Below are positions 16,885 through 26,020 of a stretch of DNA of 64,000 bases, piece by piece. Made by a program: the position numbers and the translations under genes. Origin of the DNA: Bacteroidota bacterium (GTDB taxonomy: Bacteria > Bacteroidota > Bacteroidia > Flavobacteriales > Weeksellaceae); the NCBI GenBank assembly GCA_023394415.1, contig JAEXAR010000014.1:14480-78479 (forward strand), written 5' to 3'. Positions within the stretch are counted from its first letter, which is position 1. Each line of letters starts with the position of its first letter. The notes beneath the pieces are model-generated. The model did not search any database. It had not been told where the DNA came from and saw nothing but the letters and a program-made list of their open reading frames with translations.

Positions 16885-17958
16885 TTAAACGGTTTCAAAA
16901 ACGTTTTTCTCCACCAAAACTCTCCATCCGAAAGGATCTTCAGCTTTATTGGTTTGTATATCTACCAAATCTTTTTGTAAGGTAAGTGCAAAACTTTCTT
17001 CGGCACTAATTTTCGGAAGTTCATATTTTTTATCCTTATAGCCAATAGCTTCAAAAAGGCTGGTAACAACAGCAGTTCCAACACCCCAAACTTCTTTCAA
17101 TTCGCCTCTTTCGTGAGCTTCCATTACATCTTTTACCTTTACATCGCCAATTACAACTTCAATTCCTCTTCTTTTTGCCAATTGTATAAAGCTGTCTCTT
17201 GTAACCCCGTCCAAAATTTTGTCTGATGTTTTAGGGGTGTAAATGGTATCGTTAATTCTAACAAAAACATTCATGGTCCCACTTTCTTCAAAATTTTCGT
17301 GGGTTTCATCATTGGTCCATATTACCTGTTCATACCCTTCGTCATTAGCAAGTTTTGTAGGGTAAAAAGAGGCCGCATAATTTCCTGCTGCTTTTGCAAA
17401 TCCTACACCTCCACTTGCAGCTCTTGAATAATAATCTGAGATTTTAACAGAAACCGGAGCTGTATAATAACTTTTTGCAGGTGCTGCAACAATTGCGAAC
17501 ATATATTTTGTAGAAATCCTTGCCTTCAAAGCTTCTTCAGTAGCAAAAATTAAAGGACGGATGTAAAGGGATTTTCCTTCTCCAAAAGGAATCCATTTTC
17601 TGTCTACATCCATAAGTACTTTTAATCCCTGCATAAAAGCTTCCTCAGGAACTTCAGGCATTGCAAGTCTTGTTGCAGATTTGTTGATACGTTCAAAATT
17701 CTTTTCAGGCCTGAATAAGAAAACCTGTCCATCTTTATCTTTATAAGCTTTCATCCCTTCAAAACAAGCTTGTCCGTAGTTGAACGCCATATTTGCAGGT
17801 GAAAAAGGAAGTGGACCATAAGGAACCAACTTAGGCTCGCCCCATTTTCCATTTTCGTACTCACAGATAATCATATGATCAATAAAGTGGTCACCAAATG
17901 TGTAATTTTCAGGATCAAAATATCCAATTCTTGGGTTTTCAGATTTTTGAATTATCAT
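16885..17958 (-). CDS. ilvE: Branched-chain amino acid aminotransferase
   Basis: IlvE transfers the amino group between glutamate and the 2-oxo acids of Leu, Ile and Val. It is a fold-type IV PLP enzyme. The 357-residue length is that of the larger eukaryote/Bacteroidota-type enzyme (class II BCAT). The PLP lysine is Lys189 in GVGFAKAAGNYAAS. Other family segments are FNYGQACFEGMKAY, SLYIRPLIFATEE and GTMNVFVRI. The ATG at 17958 gives the expected N-terminus. It is divergent from mnmD. It supplies the 2-oxo acids used by the branched-chain E1 enzyme seen at the other end of the window. Confidence 0.95.
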   Translation of the reverse strand: MIIQKSENPRIGYFDPENYTFGDHFIDHMIICEYENGKWGEPKLVPYGPLPFSPANMAFNYGQACFEGMKAYKDKDGQVFLFRPEKNFERINKSATRLAMPEVPEEAFMQGLKVLMDVDRKWIPFGEGKSLYIRPLIFATEEALKARISTKYMFAIVAAPAKSYYTAPVSVKISDYYSRAASGGVGFAKAAGNYAASFYPTKLANDEGYEQVIWTNDETHENFEESGTMNVFVRINDTIYTPKTSDKILDGVTRDSFIQLAKRRGIEVVIGDVKVKDVMEAHERGELKEVWGVGTAVVTSLFEAIGYKDKKYELPKISAEESFALTLQKDLVDIQTNKAEDPFGWRVLVEKNVFETV

Positions 17959-18020
17959 TTTTTAAAAATAATTTAATTTTAACAAATATAATATAATTTT
18001 CTAAATATAAAGATTTAATT

Positions 18021-18028
18021 TAATTTTG
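18021..18028 (+). promoter_or_regulatory. Putative -7 promoter element for mnmD
   Basis: TAATTTTG, a TAnnTTTG match, lies 13 bases before the mnmD ATG, implying a 5' leader of only a few bases. No clear TTG is seen at -33. Confidence 0.35.
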
Positions 18029-18041
18029 TCAAATATTTGAA

Positions 18042-18716
18042 ATGAAGAGAGAAATAAAGACTACTAAAGACGGAAGCAAAACGTTGTTTATCAATGATTT
18101 GAATGAAGGTTATCATTCAGGTCATGGTGCTTTGCAGGAAGCAGAACATGTGTTTATCAAAAACGGATTAAATTTAATAAATAATTGCGAAATTAATATT
18201 TTAGAACTCGGTTTTGGCACAGGTTTGAATGTTTTGGTTACGATTAATGAATTTTTAAAAACTGACAAAAGTCATATTTTGCATTATTTTGCGCTTGAAA
18301 AATATCCCGTTTTATTAACCGAAGTTGAACTCTTAGGCTATCCTTCTCTTTTTGAGAATGAAAAAATAGGAGAAATCAATCAAAAAATTCATCTTTCAGA
18401 ATGGAACAAGCCTGTAGAAATTACACCTAATTTTTATTTAACTAAATTTGAATGTGATTTCTATCACCTTGAAAATCTTGATCTTCCACCGATAGATTTG
18501 GTTTATTATGATTGTTTCGGAGCTCGTGTGCAACCGGATTTATGGGAAAAACCACTCTTTGAAATGGTTCACAGTAAAATGAAAGCTAATGGTTTATTAA
18601 CCACTTATTCATCTAAAGGAAGTGTAAGAAGAAACCTTCAGGAACTGGGATTTAATGTAGAAAAAAAAGCCGGCCCTCCAGGAAAACGCGAAATGATTAA
18701 CGCCATAAAACAATAA
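18042..18716 (+). CDS. mnmD: tRNA 5-methylaminomethyl-2-thiouridine methyltransferase, stand-alone MnmD
   Basis: The 224-residue protein corresponds to the N-terminal methyltransferase half of E. coli MnmC and has no FAD oxidase half. It carries the SAM loop ILELGFGTGLNVL (about residues 53-65), and DLVYYDCFGARVQPDLW, which contains the family's catalytic-site segment. GLLTTYSSKGSVRRNLQELG and AGPPGKREM complete the fold. It would add the last methyl group of mnm5(s2)U34 in tRNA wobble positions, from nm5U made by MnmEG with ammonium. A Nudix gene follows after four bases, so the two are probably co-transcribed. Confidence 0.9.
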   Translation: MKREIKTTKDGSKTLFINDLNEGYHSGHGALQEAEHVFIKNGLNLINNCEINILELGFGTGLNVLVTINEFLKTDKSHILHYFALEKYPVLLTEVELLGYPSLFENEKIGEINQKIHLSEWNKPVEITPNFYLTKFECDFYHLENLDLPPIDLVYYDCFGARVQPDLWEKPLFEMVHSKMKANGLLTTYSSKGSVRRNLQELGFNVEKKAGPPGKREMINAIKQ

Positions 18717-18720
18717 AGGT

Positions 18721-19134
18721 ATGATACATCGGGTAAATGTTAGAGTATATGCAGCCTGTATAAAAGATCGAAAAATCTTCACGTTGTTTGAAGAATATGT
18801 GGGAGAAAAACTCATTAAGTTTCCTGGTGGAGGTTTAGAATATGGTGAAGGTACTATTGAATGCCTGAAAAGGGAATTTGCTGAAGAACTGAACCTTGAA
18901 ATTGAAAACATTCAGCATTTATACACGCAAGAAGATTTTATCGTATCAAAATTTAACGATAATGAACAGCTTCTTACAATTTATTATACCGCAGACATTA
19001 AGGAAGAAGCAAACTTGAAAATCATTGATGAAACCATCGAAAAAACAGAATGGATTTCCCTCGATGAAGAAAATCCATTTACATTACCTGTTGATAAAAT
19101 CGTTTTTGAAAAATTAAAAAAACTCTATCTTTAA
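18721..19134 (+). CDS. Nudix hydrolase
   Basis: The 137-residue protein has the Nudix box starting in PGGGLEYGEG and ending in REFAEELNLEI (about residues 37-60). It fits the G-x5-E-x7-REUxEExGU consensus, with Asn in place of the final Gly. Nudix enzymes hydrolyse nucleoside diphosphates linked to other groups; this one's substrate is not predictable from the sequence. It begins four bases after mnmD and its stop overlaps by four bases the stop of the convergent DUF4294 gene. Confidence 0.9.
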   Translation: MIHRVNVRVYAACIKDRKIFTLFEEYVGEKLIKFPGGGLEYGEGTIECLKREFAEELNLEIENIQHLYTQEDFIVSKFNDNEQLLTIYYTADIKEEANLKIIDETIEKTEWISLDEENPFTLPVDKIVFEKLKKLYL

Positions 19135-19835
19135 TTTTTATTGACTTTAAAATCTCTGTACCCTGGATATGGCATAAGGTACCCAATATTCCAATTGCTT
19201 TGCAATAGAGATTCTACAAATTCATCATCTCTGTATTTGTAGGGATTGTATTCTTTTTTCAATTCAATATCGGCAGCATTGCCTTTTACATTCCACCAAA
19301 AAGCACTCCAGCCTCCACGCAATTCTCTAATGATTTCATACACCGTTTTTCCTGTCGCTCTGTTCATCAGTTTGGCAAAAACCTGCCCTTCTGTTGTGGT
19401 GAGATCTCTCAACTGTGCTTCGTACTGATCTGCCAATCTTTGCTGTATTTCTCTGGAATATTTTCTTTTATCCGAGCCTTCCATAGATGCCAATTGTACA
19501 TTCAAATCTCTGTATTGCTGTAAAGCTGTAAGAAATAAAGGATAAACACGGTTAAGTTTTTTATTCAGAAAATAATAATAGTTACGATCTAATTGGTTGT
19601 TGAAGTGTGGTTTCTTCTGCAATATTAATTCATCCATTACCACAACAGTTTCCCCATTTATCTCATAGATTTTTGCTTTTTGCTTTTGATCATAATAATA
19701 TTTGTTTCCAAACTCATCTGTACGCAACATTTCTGTGGGAACTTGACTTAAAGGTTTGGCAATTGTATCATTCTGTCCAAAAGCGTGAAAGCCCAAAAAC
19801 AAAAGGACAATATAGAATAATTTATATATTTTCAT
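19131..19835 (-). CDS. DUF4294 domain-containing exported protein
   Basis: A 234-residue protein with a signal peptide (IYKLFYIVLLFLGFHAFG, cleavage before Q). Conserved-looking segments are FLNKKLNRVYPLFLTALQQY, RATGKTVYEIIRELRGGWSA and the tryptophan-rich FWWNVKGN. This matches DUF4294, a Bacteroidota family of unknown function usually encoded next to an M42 peptidase, as here, in divergent orientation with a 55-base gap. It is probably periplasmic. No catalytic motif is recognised. Confidence 0.85.
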   Translation of the reverse strand: MKIYKLFYIVLLFLGFHAFGQNDTIAKPLSQVPTEMLRTDEFGNKYYYDQKQKAKIYEINGETVVVMDELILQKKPHFNNQLDRNYYYFLNKKLNRVYPLFLTALQQYRDLNVQLASMEGSDKRKYSREIQQRLADQYEAQLRDLTTTEGQVFAKLMNRATGKTVYEIIRELRGGWSAFWWNVKGNAADIELKKEYNPYKYRDDEFVESLLQSNWNIGYLMPYPGYRDFKVNKN

Positions 19836-19890
19836 TACTTTTACTCAACTAAAAAACCGGAATTTATACTAACAAAAAACGTTCCTTTTA

Positions 19891-20967
19891 ATGAAATTTG
19901 AAAAAAAATCTTTGATATTTTTAGAAGAATACTTAAACGCCGCATCTCCAACTGGTTACGAAAGAAATGGACAGGAAATTTGGATGAAGTATCTGAAGCC
20001 TTATGTGGATAAAATTGAATTTGACCATTACGGAACCTGTTACGGAATTATAAATCCTGAAGCGGAGTTTAAGGTTGTGATAGAAGCTCACGCAGATGAA
20101 ATTTCTTGGTATGTGAATTATATTACAGATGATGGGTTAATTTATGTCATTAGAAACGGAGGTTCAGATCAAGCAATTGCACCCTCTAAAATTGTCAATA
20201 TTCACGGAGAGAAAGGCGTTGTGAAAGGCGTTTTCGGTTGGCCTGCAATACATACCAGAAGTGCTAACCAGAATGAACCGGTACCAAAAATTGAAAACAT
20301 TTTTATTGATTGTGGCGCTACAACTAAAAAAGAGGTAGAGGAACTGGGTATACATGTAGGTTGTATGATTACTTATCCCGATGAGTTTTTCGAGTTGAAT
20401 GATCGCTATTTTGTTTGTCGCGCACTTGATAACAGAATGGGTGGCTTTATGATAGCAGAAGTTGCTAAAATGTTGAAAGACAATAAGAAGAAACTGCCTT
20501 TTGCACTCTATATCGTCAATTCCGTACAGGAAGAAGTAGGACTTTATGGCGCTGATATGATTGCGGACACCATAAAACCTAATATTGCAATCATTACCGA
20601 CGTTACACACGATACCACAACTCCAATGATTGACAAGAAAAAAGAAGGCGAACAAAAATGTGGTGATGGTCCTGTTGTATTTTTTGCACCAAGTGTACAC
20701 CACAATATCCGTGAACTGATAGTAGAAACAGCAAAATCTAAAAAAATACCTTATCAAAGAGCGGCTGCGAGCAGAGCTACAGGTACTGATACTGATGTTT
20801 TTGCACATTCTAACGGTGGTGTTCCAAGTGCTCTAATTTCACTTCCCTTAAGATATATGCATACCACTGTAGAGATGGTTTCTAAAGAAGATGTTTCAAA
20901 TGTTATAAAACTGATTTATGAGACATTACTTAAAATAAAGCCGGATATGAAACTTAAATACCATTAA
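19891..20967 (+). CDS. M42 family metallopeptidase
   Basis: The 358-residue protein is a cytoplasmic two-metal aminopeptidase or endoglucanase-like peptidase of family M42. Metal ligands and catalytic residues are visible: His67 in EAHADE, Asp180 in ALDNR, the Glu214-Glu215 pair in VQEEVGLYGA, Asp237 in ITDVTHD, and a C-terminal MHTTVEM histidine. Such enzymes form large tetrahedral dodecamers that trim peptides after proteasome or Lon action. It is followed after one base by a small lipoprotein gene and then rpe. It is divergent from DUF4294, its usual neighbour. Confidence 0.93.
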   Translation: MKFEKKSLIFLEEYLNAASPTGYERNGQEIWMKYLKPYVDKIEFDHYGTCYGIINPEAEFKVVIEAHADEISWYVNYITDDGLIYVIRNGGSDQAIAPSKIVNIHGEKGVVKGVFGWPAIHTRSANQNEPVPKIENIFIDCGATTKKEVEELGIHVGCMITYPDEFFELNDRYFVCRALDNRMGGFMIAEVAKMLKDNKKKLPFALYIVNSVQEEVGLYGADMIADTIKPNIAIITDVTHDTTTPMIDKKKEGEQKCGDGPVVFFAPSVHHNIRELIVETAKSKKIPYQRAAASRATGTDTDVFAHSNGGVPSALISLPLRYMHTTVEMVSKEDVSNVIKLIYETLLKIKPDMKLKYH

Positions 20968-20968
20968 A

Positions 20969-21424
20969 ATGAGAGTATTAATTTTATTACTTCTCATAGT
21001 TTCTTGTGTAGCAAATCCGTTACATACAGCAGAATATGAACTAATAAAAATTGATGGTAATTTTGCAAAAATGTCTAAAGAGAAAGGCGCAACCGTTGCT
21101 TTTGATAAATATCTCGCCGATAAAACAGAATTTATTTCCCAAGGAAAACTTCCAATGACCGACAGACAAAAAATTATCGAGTATTTTGGATTTGCCAAGT
21201 CTTTGGAATGGAAACCTTTAAAAGCTGTTGTTTCCAAATCGAATGATTTGGGTTATACTTATGGGGTTTCCAAAATGATTTATAATGACGGAAATAAGGA
21301 TGTTACAGAATATTATCAATACATCAGTATTTGGCAAAAAGATAAAAAGGGCGATTGGAAAATGATTTCTGATACTGGACATGCTTATCCTGAAAATGAA
21401 GGAATGAAATATTTTAAAAATTAA
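20969..21424 (+). CDS. Lipoprotein with an NTF2/DUF4440-like fold
   Basis: The 151-residue product has a short lipoprotein signal (LLLLIVSC, lipid Cys13). The mature part begins with a helix (AEYELIKIDGNFAKMSKEKG) and ends with the beta pattern YYQYISIWQKDKKGDWKMIS. This is characteristic of nuclear transport factor 2-like proteins of the SnoaL/DUF4440 type, in which WQK-DGKWKI is a recurring strand. The function is unknown; many are small-molecule-binding or accessory proteins. It starts one base after the M42 peptidase gene and precedes rpe by 21 bases, so the three form one operon. Confidence 0.75.
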   Translation: MRVLILLLLIVSCVANPLHTAEYELIKIDGNFAKMSKEKGATVAFDKYLADKTEFISQGKLPMTDRQKIIEYFGFAKSLEWKPLKAVVSKSNDLGYTYGVSKMIYNDGNKDVTEYYQYISIWQKDKKGDWKMISDTGHAYPENEGMKYFKN

Positions 21425-21445
21425 TAAAAAGATAAAAAAGTAAAA

Positions 21446-22096
21446 ATGAAGAACCGGTTAATTGCTCCTTCCCTTTTATCAGCAGATTTTGGGAATTTGC
21501 AGCGCGATATTGAAATGTTGAACCGAAGTCAGGCAGATTGGTTTCACGTAGATGTAATGGACGGAAGATTTGTGCCAAATATTTCATTTGGTTTCCCTGT
21601 AATGAAAACGATTCATGAGCATGCCAAAAAATTTGTTGATGTACACCTGATGATTGTAGAACCTGAAAAATATGTGGAAGAATTCATCCATCAAGGTGCT
21701 GATCTGGTTTCCGTGCATTACGAAGCTTGTACGCATTTGCATAGAACTATTAATTTCATTCAAGATAAAGGTGCAAAAGCTGGTGTAGTGCTTAATCCTT
21801 CTACTCCGGTTTTAATGCTTGAAGATATCATTTCTGAAGTTGATTTGGTGCTTTTGATGAGTGTAAACCCAGGATTTGGCGGACAAAAGTTTATCGAAAA
21901 TACTTACAAAAAAATTTTAGAGACTAAAGATTTGATTTTGAGTAACAATTCCACAGCACTTATACAAATTGATGGTGGCGTAAATATTGAAAATGCCTCA
22001 AAACTCTTCGACGCAGGTGCAGATGTTTTAGTCGCCGGAAATGCAGTCTTTGGCAGCGATAATCCTGAAAAGACTATTGAACTTCTAAAAATTTAA
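21446..22096 (+). CDS. rpe: Ribulose-phosphate 3-epimerase
   Basis: Rpe interconverts ribulose 5-phosphate and xylulose 5-phosphate in the pentose phosphate pathway. The 216-residue TIM-barrel protein shows the full family signature: IAPSLLSADFGNL, the metal-site HVDVMDGRFVPNISFG, HLMIVEP, LMSVNPGFGGQKF and the phosphate-binding IDGGVN and VAGNAVFG. Length and start are standard. It ends directly in a strong terminator. Confidence 0.97.
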   Translation: MKNRLIAPSLLSADFGNLQRDIEMLNRSQADWFHVDVMDGRFVPNISFGFPVMKTIHEHAKKFVDVHLMIVEPEKYVEEFIHQGADLVSVHYEACTHLHRTINFIQDKGAKAGVVLNPSTPVLMLEDIISEVDLVLLMSVNPGFGGQKFIENTYKKILETKDLILSNNSTALIQIDGGVNIENASKLFDAGADVLVAGNAVFGSDNPEKTIELLKI

Positions 22097-22130
22097 AAAA
22101 GCTGTCTCACTTTTGAGACAGCTTTTTTTT
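22095..22130. terminator. Bidirectional terminator between rpe and aspartate kinase
   Basis: A 9-bp GC-containing stem (GCTGTCTCA, 22101-22109, with TGAGACAGC, 22114-22122) is flanked by an A-run and a T-run that extend the stem, so it can stop transcription from both sides. Confidence 0.88.
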
Positions 22131-23514
22131 ATTTGGTTTTGCAAAGAGCTTCATTCAAGGCTTTAATTGCATTTTCATAATGCTCTCTCCGAATTACAAA
22201 CTGGAGATTAACCTGCATTAAAGATTGTCCGTAGCATTCAATATTGATATTATTTTCAAAGAGTGCTTTTGTTGCACGATACAAAAATCCCGGTCCTGCA
22301 ATATTGCTTCCCATTGCACAAACAATCGCTACCGGAATTGCCGTAACCTGATAAAAAACCTCTTTCAGTTCTTCAATTAGTTTCTCTGCATTTTTATTTT
22401 CCCAAATCACCATTGTGATAGAGTTTGCGTTGGTAGATTTCAAAACATAACTCACATTGTATTTTTGAAAATAACTCATTATTCGTGCATCATAGCCAAC
22501 TTCATTTACCATAAGCGGATCGTGTACCTCTACAGCAATCATTTGTTTGGAGCCTGAAACAATTTCTATTCTGGTATCGGGAGAAATATATTTTTTAGAA
22601 ATTAAAGTTCCTTCGTGTTCCGGTTCGAAAGTGTTTTTAATTCTGATATTAATATCTGCTAGCTCCAAAGGTTTTGCTGCTTTTGGATGAATGGCTTCCA
22701 TACCTATATCAGCCAATTGATCGGCAATAATGTAATTGGTTAATCCAACAGGTACACAGTTTTCAACACCAACAATATTAGGATCAGCGCTGGAAAGATG
22801 ATACTCTTTGTGAATAACCGCTTCATCTGCATTTACATCTACTGCAATTTTACTGAACGTTACTTCTGAATATCCTCTATCGAAAGCACGCATAATACCT
22901 TCCGTACCTTTGGTATAGCCTGTTGCCACACAAATGACTTTGCTAAAATCTATACCCGAAAATTCCTTTGAAATTCTTTCGTCAATGGTTAACGCTTCAT
23001 TGTCATCAAAACCACATAAATCGATAAACTTCGCATTAATTCTATTGTTTTGGATGATATTTACTGAATTCCATGCTGAATGTGCTTCTCCAATAGACGC
23101 TAAGATTTCTCGTGCCGCAAGATATATGTCTTTTGCATTAACGTAACCTGATGCGAGAACCTTCCTTAAACTTCCAAGCATCATTTTTGCCTGATTAATT
23201 CTGTTGGTGATAAATTCATTGGATTCATTAAGATTAAGCCCAATATTTACAAGACCTTCATTAATCTGAATGAGCTTTACACCAAGTTCATCTAAAGCTT
23301 GTTGATAATCTTCACCATTCAAAAATTTACTGTAAACGCCTGGTTCTCCTGTTTTTTTATGTTCCAAAAGCCAATTCGTAACATTGTTATACGCCGAAAC
23401 CACAAAAATGCGGTTGTACATTTCTTCAGGTGATCTTTTTCTTTTTATAATATTTTGCAAAACATCCTGAAATTGTGACATAGATGTTCCGCCAATTTTT
23501 TCTACCGTAAGCAT
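22129..23514 (-). CDS. Aspartate kinase, resembling the ectoine-type form
   Basis: Aspartate kinase phosphorylates aspartate in the first step to Lys, Thr and Met. The 461-residue protein begins MLTVEKIGGTSMSQFQDV. The VEKIGGTSMS start, rather than the usual KFGGTSV, is the pattern I associate with the Ask_Ect branch of the family. The catalytic domain covers about residues 1-300 (CVATGYTKGTEGIM, VDVNADEAV, GMEAIHPKAAKPLE). Two ACT domains follow, for allosteric control. An in-frame TTG at 23535 is rejected as start because it lies inside a -7 promoter box. No ectoine genes are adjacent, so the role is general amino-acid synthesis. Confidence 0.92.
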   Translation of the reverse strand: MLTVEKIGGTSMSQFQDVLQNIIKRKRSPEEMYNRIFVVSAYNNVTNWLLEHKKTGEPGVYSKFLNGEDYQQALDELGVKLIQINEGLVNIGLNLNESNEFITNRINQAKMMLGSLRKVLASGYVNAKDIYLAAREILASIGEAHSAWNSVNIIQNNRINAKFIDLCGFDDNEALTIDERISKEFSGIDFSKVICVATGYTKGTEGIMRAFDRGYSEVTFSKIAVDVNADEAVIHKEYHLSSADPNIVGVENCVPVGLTNYIIADQLADIGMEAIHPKAAKPLELADINIRIKNTFEPEHEGTLISKKYISPDTRIEIVSGSKQMIAVEVHDPLMVNEVGYDARIMSYFQKYNVSYVLKSTNANSITMVIWENKNAEKLIEELKEVFYQVTAIPVAIVCAMGSNIAGPGFLYRATKALFENNINIECYGQSLMQVNLQFVIRREHYENAIKALNEALCKTK

Positions 23515-23532
23515 ATTGTATTTTTTCGGGTG

Positions 23533-23540
23533 CAAAATTA
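23533..23540 (-). promoter_or_regulatory. Putative -7 promoter element of the aspartate kinase gene
   Basis: On the minus strand this reads TAATTTTG, a full TAnnTTTG match, 18 bases before the chosen ATG (23514). This supports the downstream start. No clear -33 TTG is seen. Confidence 0.4.
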
Positions 23541-23641
23541 CTAAAGTTCAAACACATAGAGGATAGATTTTTTAGATACTTTGCTACATTTAAAGGGTTA
23601 TGTAAAAATTCTTATCTTTCGCACTCAAAAATTTTTATTCA

Positions 23642-25486
23642 ATGAAGAGATTATTTTCAATCATATTATTCACTGTTTACAGTTCGGTTTTTTCTCAGCA
23701 ATACGCTTATTATCAGCAATATGCAAAATACAAAATGGATATTGATGTGGATGCACCCAACTTTACCTATCAGGGAAAGCAAACATTAATCTACACTAAT
23801 AATTCACCAGACGAATTGGATGTGGTTTATTTCCATCTATATTGGAATGCCTTTAAACCAGGTTCAATGATGGATGAGAGAGTTAAAAGCCAAGGAATTA
23901 ATGGTGATGGAAGATTGCAACAAAATGGGATTTCCAGACTGGCTTCTATTCCGAAAAATGAGGAAGGTGCTCAAAACATCCGTTGGATTAAGCAAAATGG
24001 CAAAAATCTGAAATTTGAAATTCAGGAAACCATTATGAAAGTAAAATTAGCTGAACCTATAAAGCCAAATTCTTCTACAACATTCACTATGGAATGGGAT
24101 GCTGTGATTCCAAAACAAATTCGCCGTTCCGGAAGAAATAACCGTGAAGGTATAGATATGACAATGACACAATGGTATCCTAAAATCGCAGAATACGACT
24201 ACGAAGGATGGCATGCTTTCGATTATATCGGAAGAGAATTTCACGCTCCGTTTGCTGATTTTGATATCAACATCAAAATTGATAAAGATTATATCATTGG
24301 TGCAGGCGGAACACTTCTAAACCAAAATGAAGTTAAAGGCTACTCCGAAACTGCAAATATTAAATCTGATGCTAACGGAAAAGCAACTTGGAAATGGCAG
24401 GCGAAAAATATGCTCGATTTTGCTTGGGCAGCGGATAAAGATTATACGGTAGAAAATTTTACGATTTTAGACGGACCGCAAGTTTATTACGTGTATCAGA
24501 AATCGGATAAAACAAAATTTTGGGAGGAAAGCAAACCGCTCATTACCAAATATTTCCAGATAATGAATGCTACTTTTGGTCGATATGCCTACCCAAGTTA
24601 TTCATTTGTACAGGGCGGAGACGGTGGAATGGAATATGGAATGACAACCATGATGCTTGGAGAAGCCAAAACACTGGACGGATTGGTTGGATTGATGGTG
24701 CACGAAGGTAATCACTCTTGGTTTCAGCAAATGTTGGCAACCAATGAAAGTACAAAACCTTGGATGGATGAAGGCTTTACAAGCTATGCCGAAAGTTTAG
24801 TGATGCATCAGTTATTTCCACCATCTGAACCTGTGGCGAATCCGTTTACAGGTACTATCAATTCTTATGTAAAATTTACAAAAACCGGAAAAGAAGAACC
24901 TGCAGTTTGGCTTGCAGATCATCACGATGACGGTAGAGCATATTCTGTGGCAAGTTATACAAAAGGTGAATTATATCTTGTTCAATTAGGTTATATTTTG
25001 GGAGAACAAACTCTTTCTCTAGTGATGAAAGAATTTTTCAACCAATGGAAAATGAAGCATCCTAATGACAGAGATTTTCTTCATATTGCCCAAAGATTAT
25101 CAGGTATGGATTTGAAATGGTTTAACCATTATTGGATTAATACTACCAAAACTATTGATTATGCTGTGAAAAATGTAGAATATGGTGATGGTGCAACTAC
25201 TATAACTTTGGTGAATAACGGAAACGTTCCAATGCCAATTGACTTTAGTGTTTTCACCAAAGACAAAAAAGTGGTGAATTATCAAATCCCAATGAATATG
25301 ACGAGAGAATGGAAGAAGAAAGATATTTACGGGCCTTTCACAACATTAAATTACTGGCCTTGGACGCAGAAAGAATACAAATTTACCATCCCCTACACCA
25401 AAGATGAGATTTCAGTTCTTGGAATTGATTTTTCGCAAAGAATGGCAGATGTGAATCCTGCGGATAATATAATTGAGGTCAAATAG
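23642..25486 (+). CDS. Secreted M1 family metallopeptidase
   Basis: A 614-residue exported protein (signal peptide MKRLFSIILFTVYSSVFSQ) of the gluzincin M1 family. The zinc site is H354-E-G-N-H358 with the third ligand Glu377 in MDEGFTSY. The substrate-recognition motif is GGMEYGM in place of the classic GAMEN, usual for this Bacteroidota branch. The N-terminal part (about 20-270) is the beta-rich domain and the C-terminal part after 500 is another beta domain. It probably acts as a periplasmic aminopeptidase on peptides. A lone gene with its own terminator. Confidence 0.95.
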   Translation: MKRLFSIILFTVYSSVFSQQYAYYQQYAKYKMDIDVDAPNFTYQGKQTLIYTNNSPDELDVVYFHLYWNAFKPGSMMDERVKSQGINGDGRLQQNGISRLASIPKNEEGAQNIRWIKQNGKNLKFEIQETIMKVKLAEPIKPNSSTTFTMEWDAVIPKQIRRSGRNNREGIDMTMTQWYPKIAEYDYEGWHAFDYIGREFHAPFADFDINIKIDKDYIIGAGGTLLNQNEVKGYSETANIKSDANGKATWKWQAKNMLDFAWAADKDYTVENFTILDGPQVYYVYQKSDKTKFWEESKPLITKYFQIMNATFGRYAYPSYSFVQGGDGGMEYGMTTMMLGEAKTLDGLVGLMVHEGNHSWFQQMLATNESTKPWMDEGFTSYAESLVMHQLFPPSEPVANPFTGTINSYVKFTKTGKEEPAVWLADHHDDGRAYSVASYTKGELYLVQLGYILGEQTLSLVMKEFFNQWKMKHPNDRDFLHIAQRLSGMDLKWFNHYWINTTKTIDYAVKNVEYGDGATTITLVNNGNVPMPIDFSVFTKDKKVVNYQIPMNMTREWKKKDIYGPFTTLNYWPWTQKEYKFTIPYTKDEISVLGIDFSQRMADVNPADNIIEVK

Positions 25487-25594
25487 AAGAAATAACTATA
25501 AACTATTTTTAAGATTGGTTTTCCAGCAGAAGAAATAATGATGTTTTTAAGAAACATTATATAAAATAAAAGTTAAGTACCAATCTATAAACCA

Positions 25595-25625
25595 AAAGGC
25601 TGCTCAAAATATGAGACAGCCTTTT
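25595..25625 (+). terminator. Terminator of the M1 peptidase gene
   Basis: A stem with one bulge (AAAGGCTG-CTCA with TGAG-A-CAGCCTTT) followed by T residues lies about 110 bases after the stop. Between stop and hairpin I see nothing else recognisable. Confidence 0.65.
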
Positions 25626-25759
25626 TCATTTTCTGAAGAAAATTAGTTTGAGTATTTGAATGATTATTAGTTTCTTGTGCCAAAGATGTAAAAAAATAAA
25701 ATATGAAAAAATTACACTTTTTCGTGATATTTTATCTAACTTTACTAAAATTAATAACG

Positions 25760-26020
25760 ATGGAAAAATTTGTTGAATCCCTTTTTGGAATTAAGATTTT
25801 TGCCGCCCCGTTTATTGTTGGAGTTATTTTGGGATTCATCTGCAAAATTGCAATAGGCGGACAAACCGGAAATTTACTTTTTGCAGGTATGGTTTTTTTA
25901 GGTGCAACAGCAGGTTTTTTGTTGTTAAAAGTCATCAGGAGAAACACATCTTTTTCAGAATTTGAGTCGCGTATTAATGCCAGTCCTGATTTGGACGAAG
26001 CAAATGATAAAAAAGACTAA
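25760..26020 (+). CDS. Small membrane protein of unknown function
   Basis: From the ATG at 25760 the product is 86 residues with two transmembrane segments (about IFAAPFIVGVILGFICKIAI and LLFAGMVFLGATAGFLLLKV) and a charged cytoplasmic-looking tail ending DLDEANDKKD. An in-frame ATG at 25703 would add 19 hydrophobic residues (MKKLHFFVIFYLTLLKLIT). I prefer the downstream start because MEKFVESLFGIKIF looks like a normal N-terminus and a promoter-like TAACTTTA box lies inside the extension, but the upstream start cannot be excluded. No family was recognised. Its stop abuts an apparent gene remnant on the other strand. Confidence 0.6.
   Translation: MEKFVESLFGIKIFAAPFIVGVILGFICKIAIGGQTGNLLFAGMVFLGATAGFLLLKVIRRNTSFSEFESRINASPDLDEANDKKD

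Noticed and set aside
20164..20808. Open frame of 214 codons on the minus strand
   Set aside because: It lies entirely opposite the M42 peptidase gene, whose metal-binding motifs are intact; the antisense product is Cys/Phe/Tyr-rich and unlike a real protein.
22129..23514. Aspartate kinase considered as evidence of an ectoine cluster
   Set aside because: No ectA, ectB or ectC genes are present on either side within the window.
23515..23535. Upstream TTG start extending aspartate kinase by seven residues
   Set aside because: The TTG is part of a TAATTTTG promoter box, and the ATG at 23514 gives the family N-terminus.
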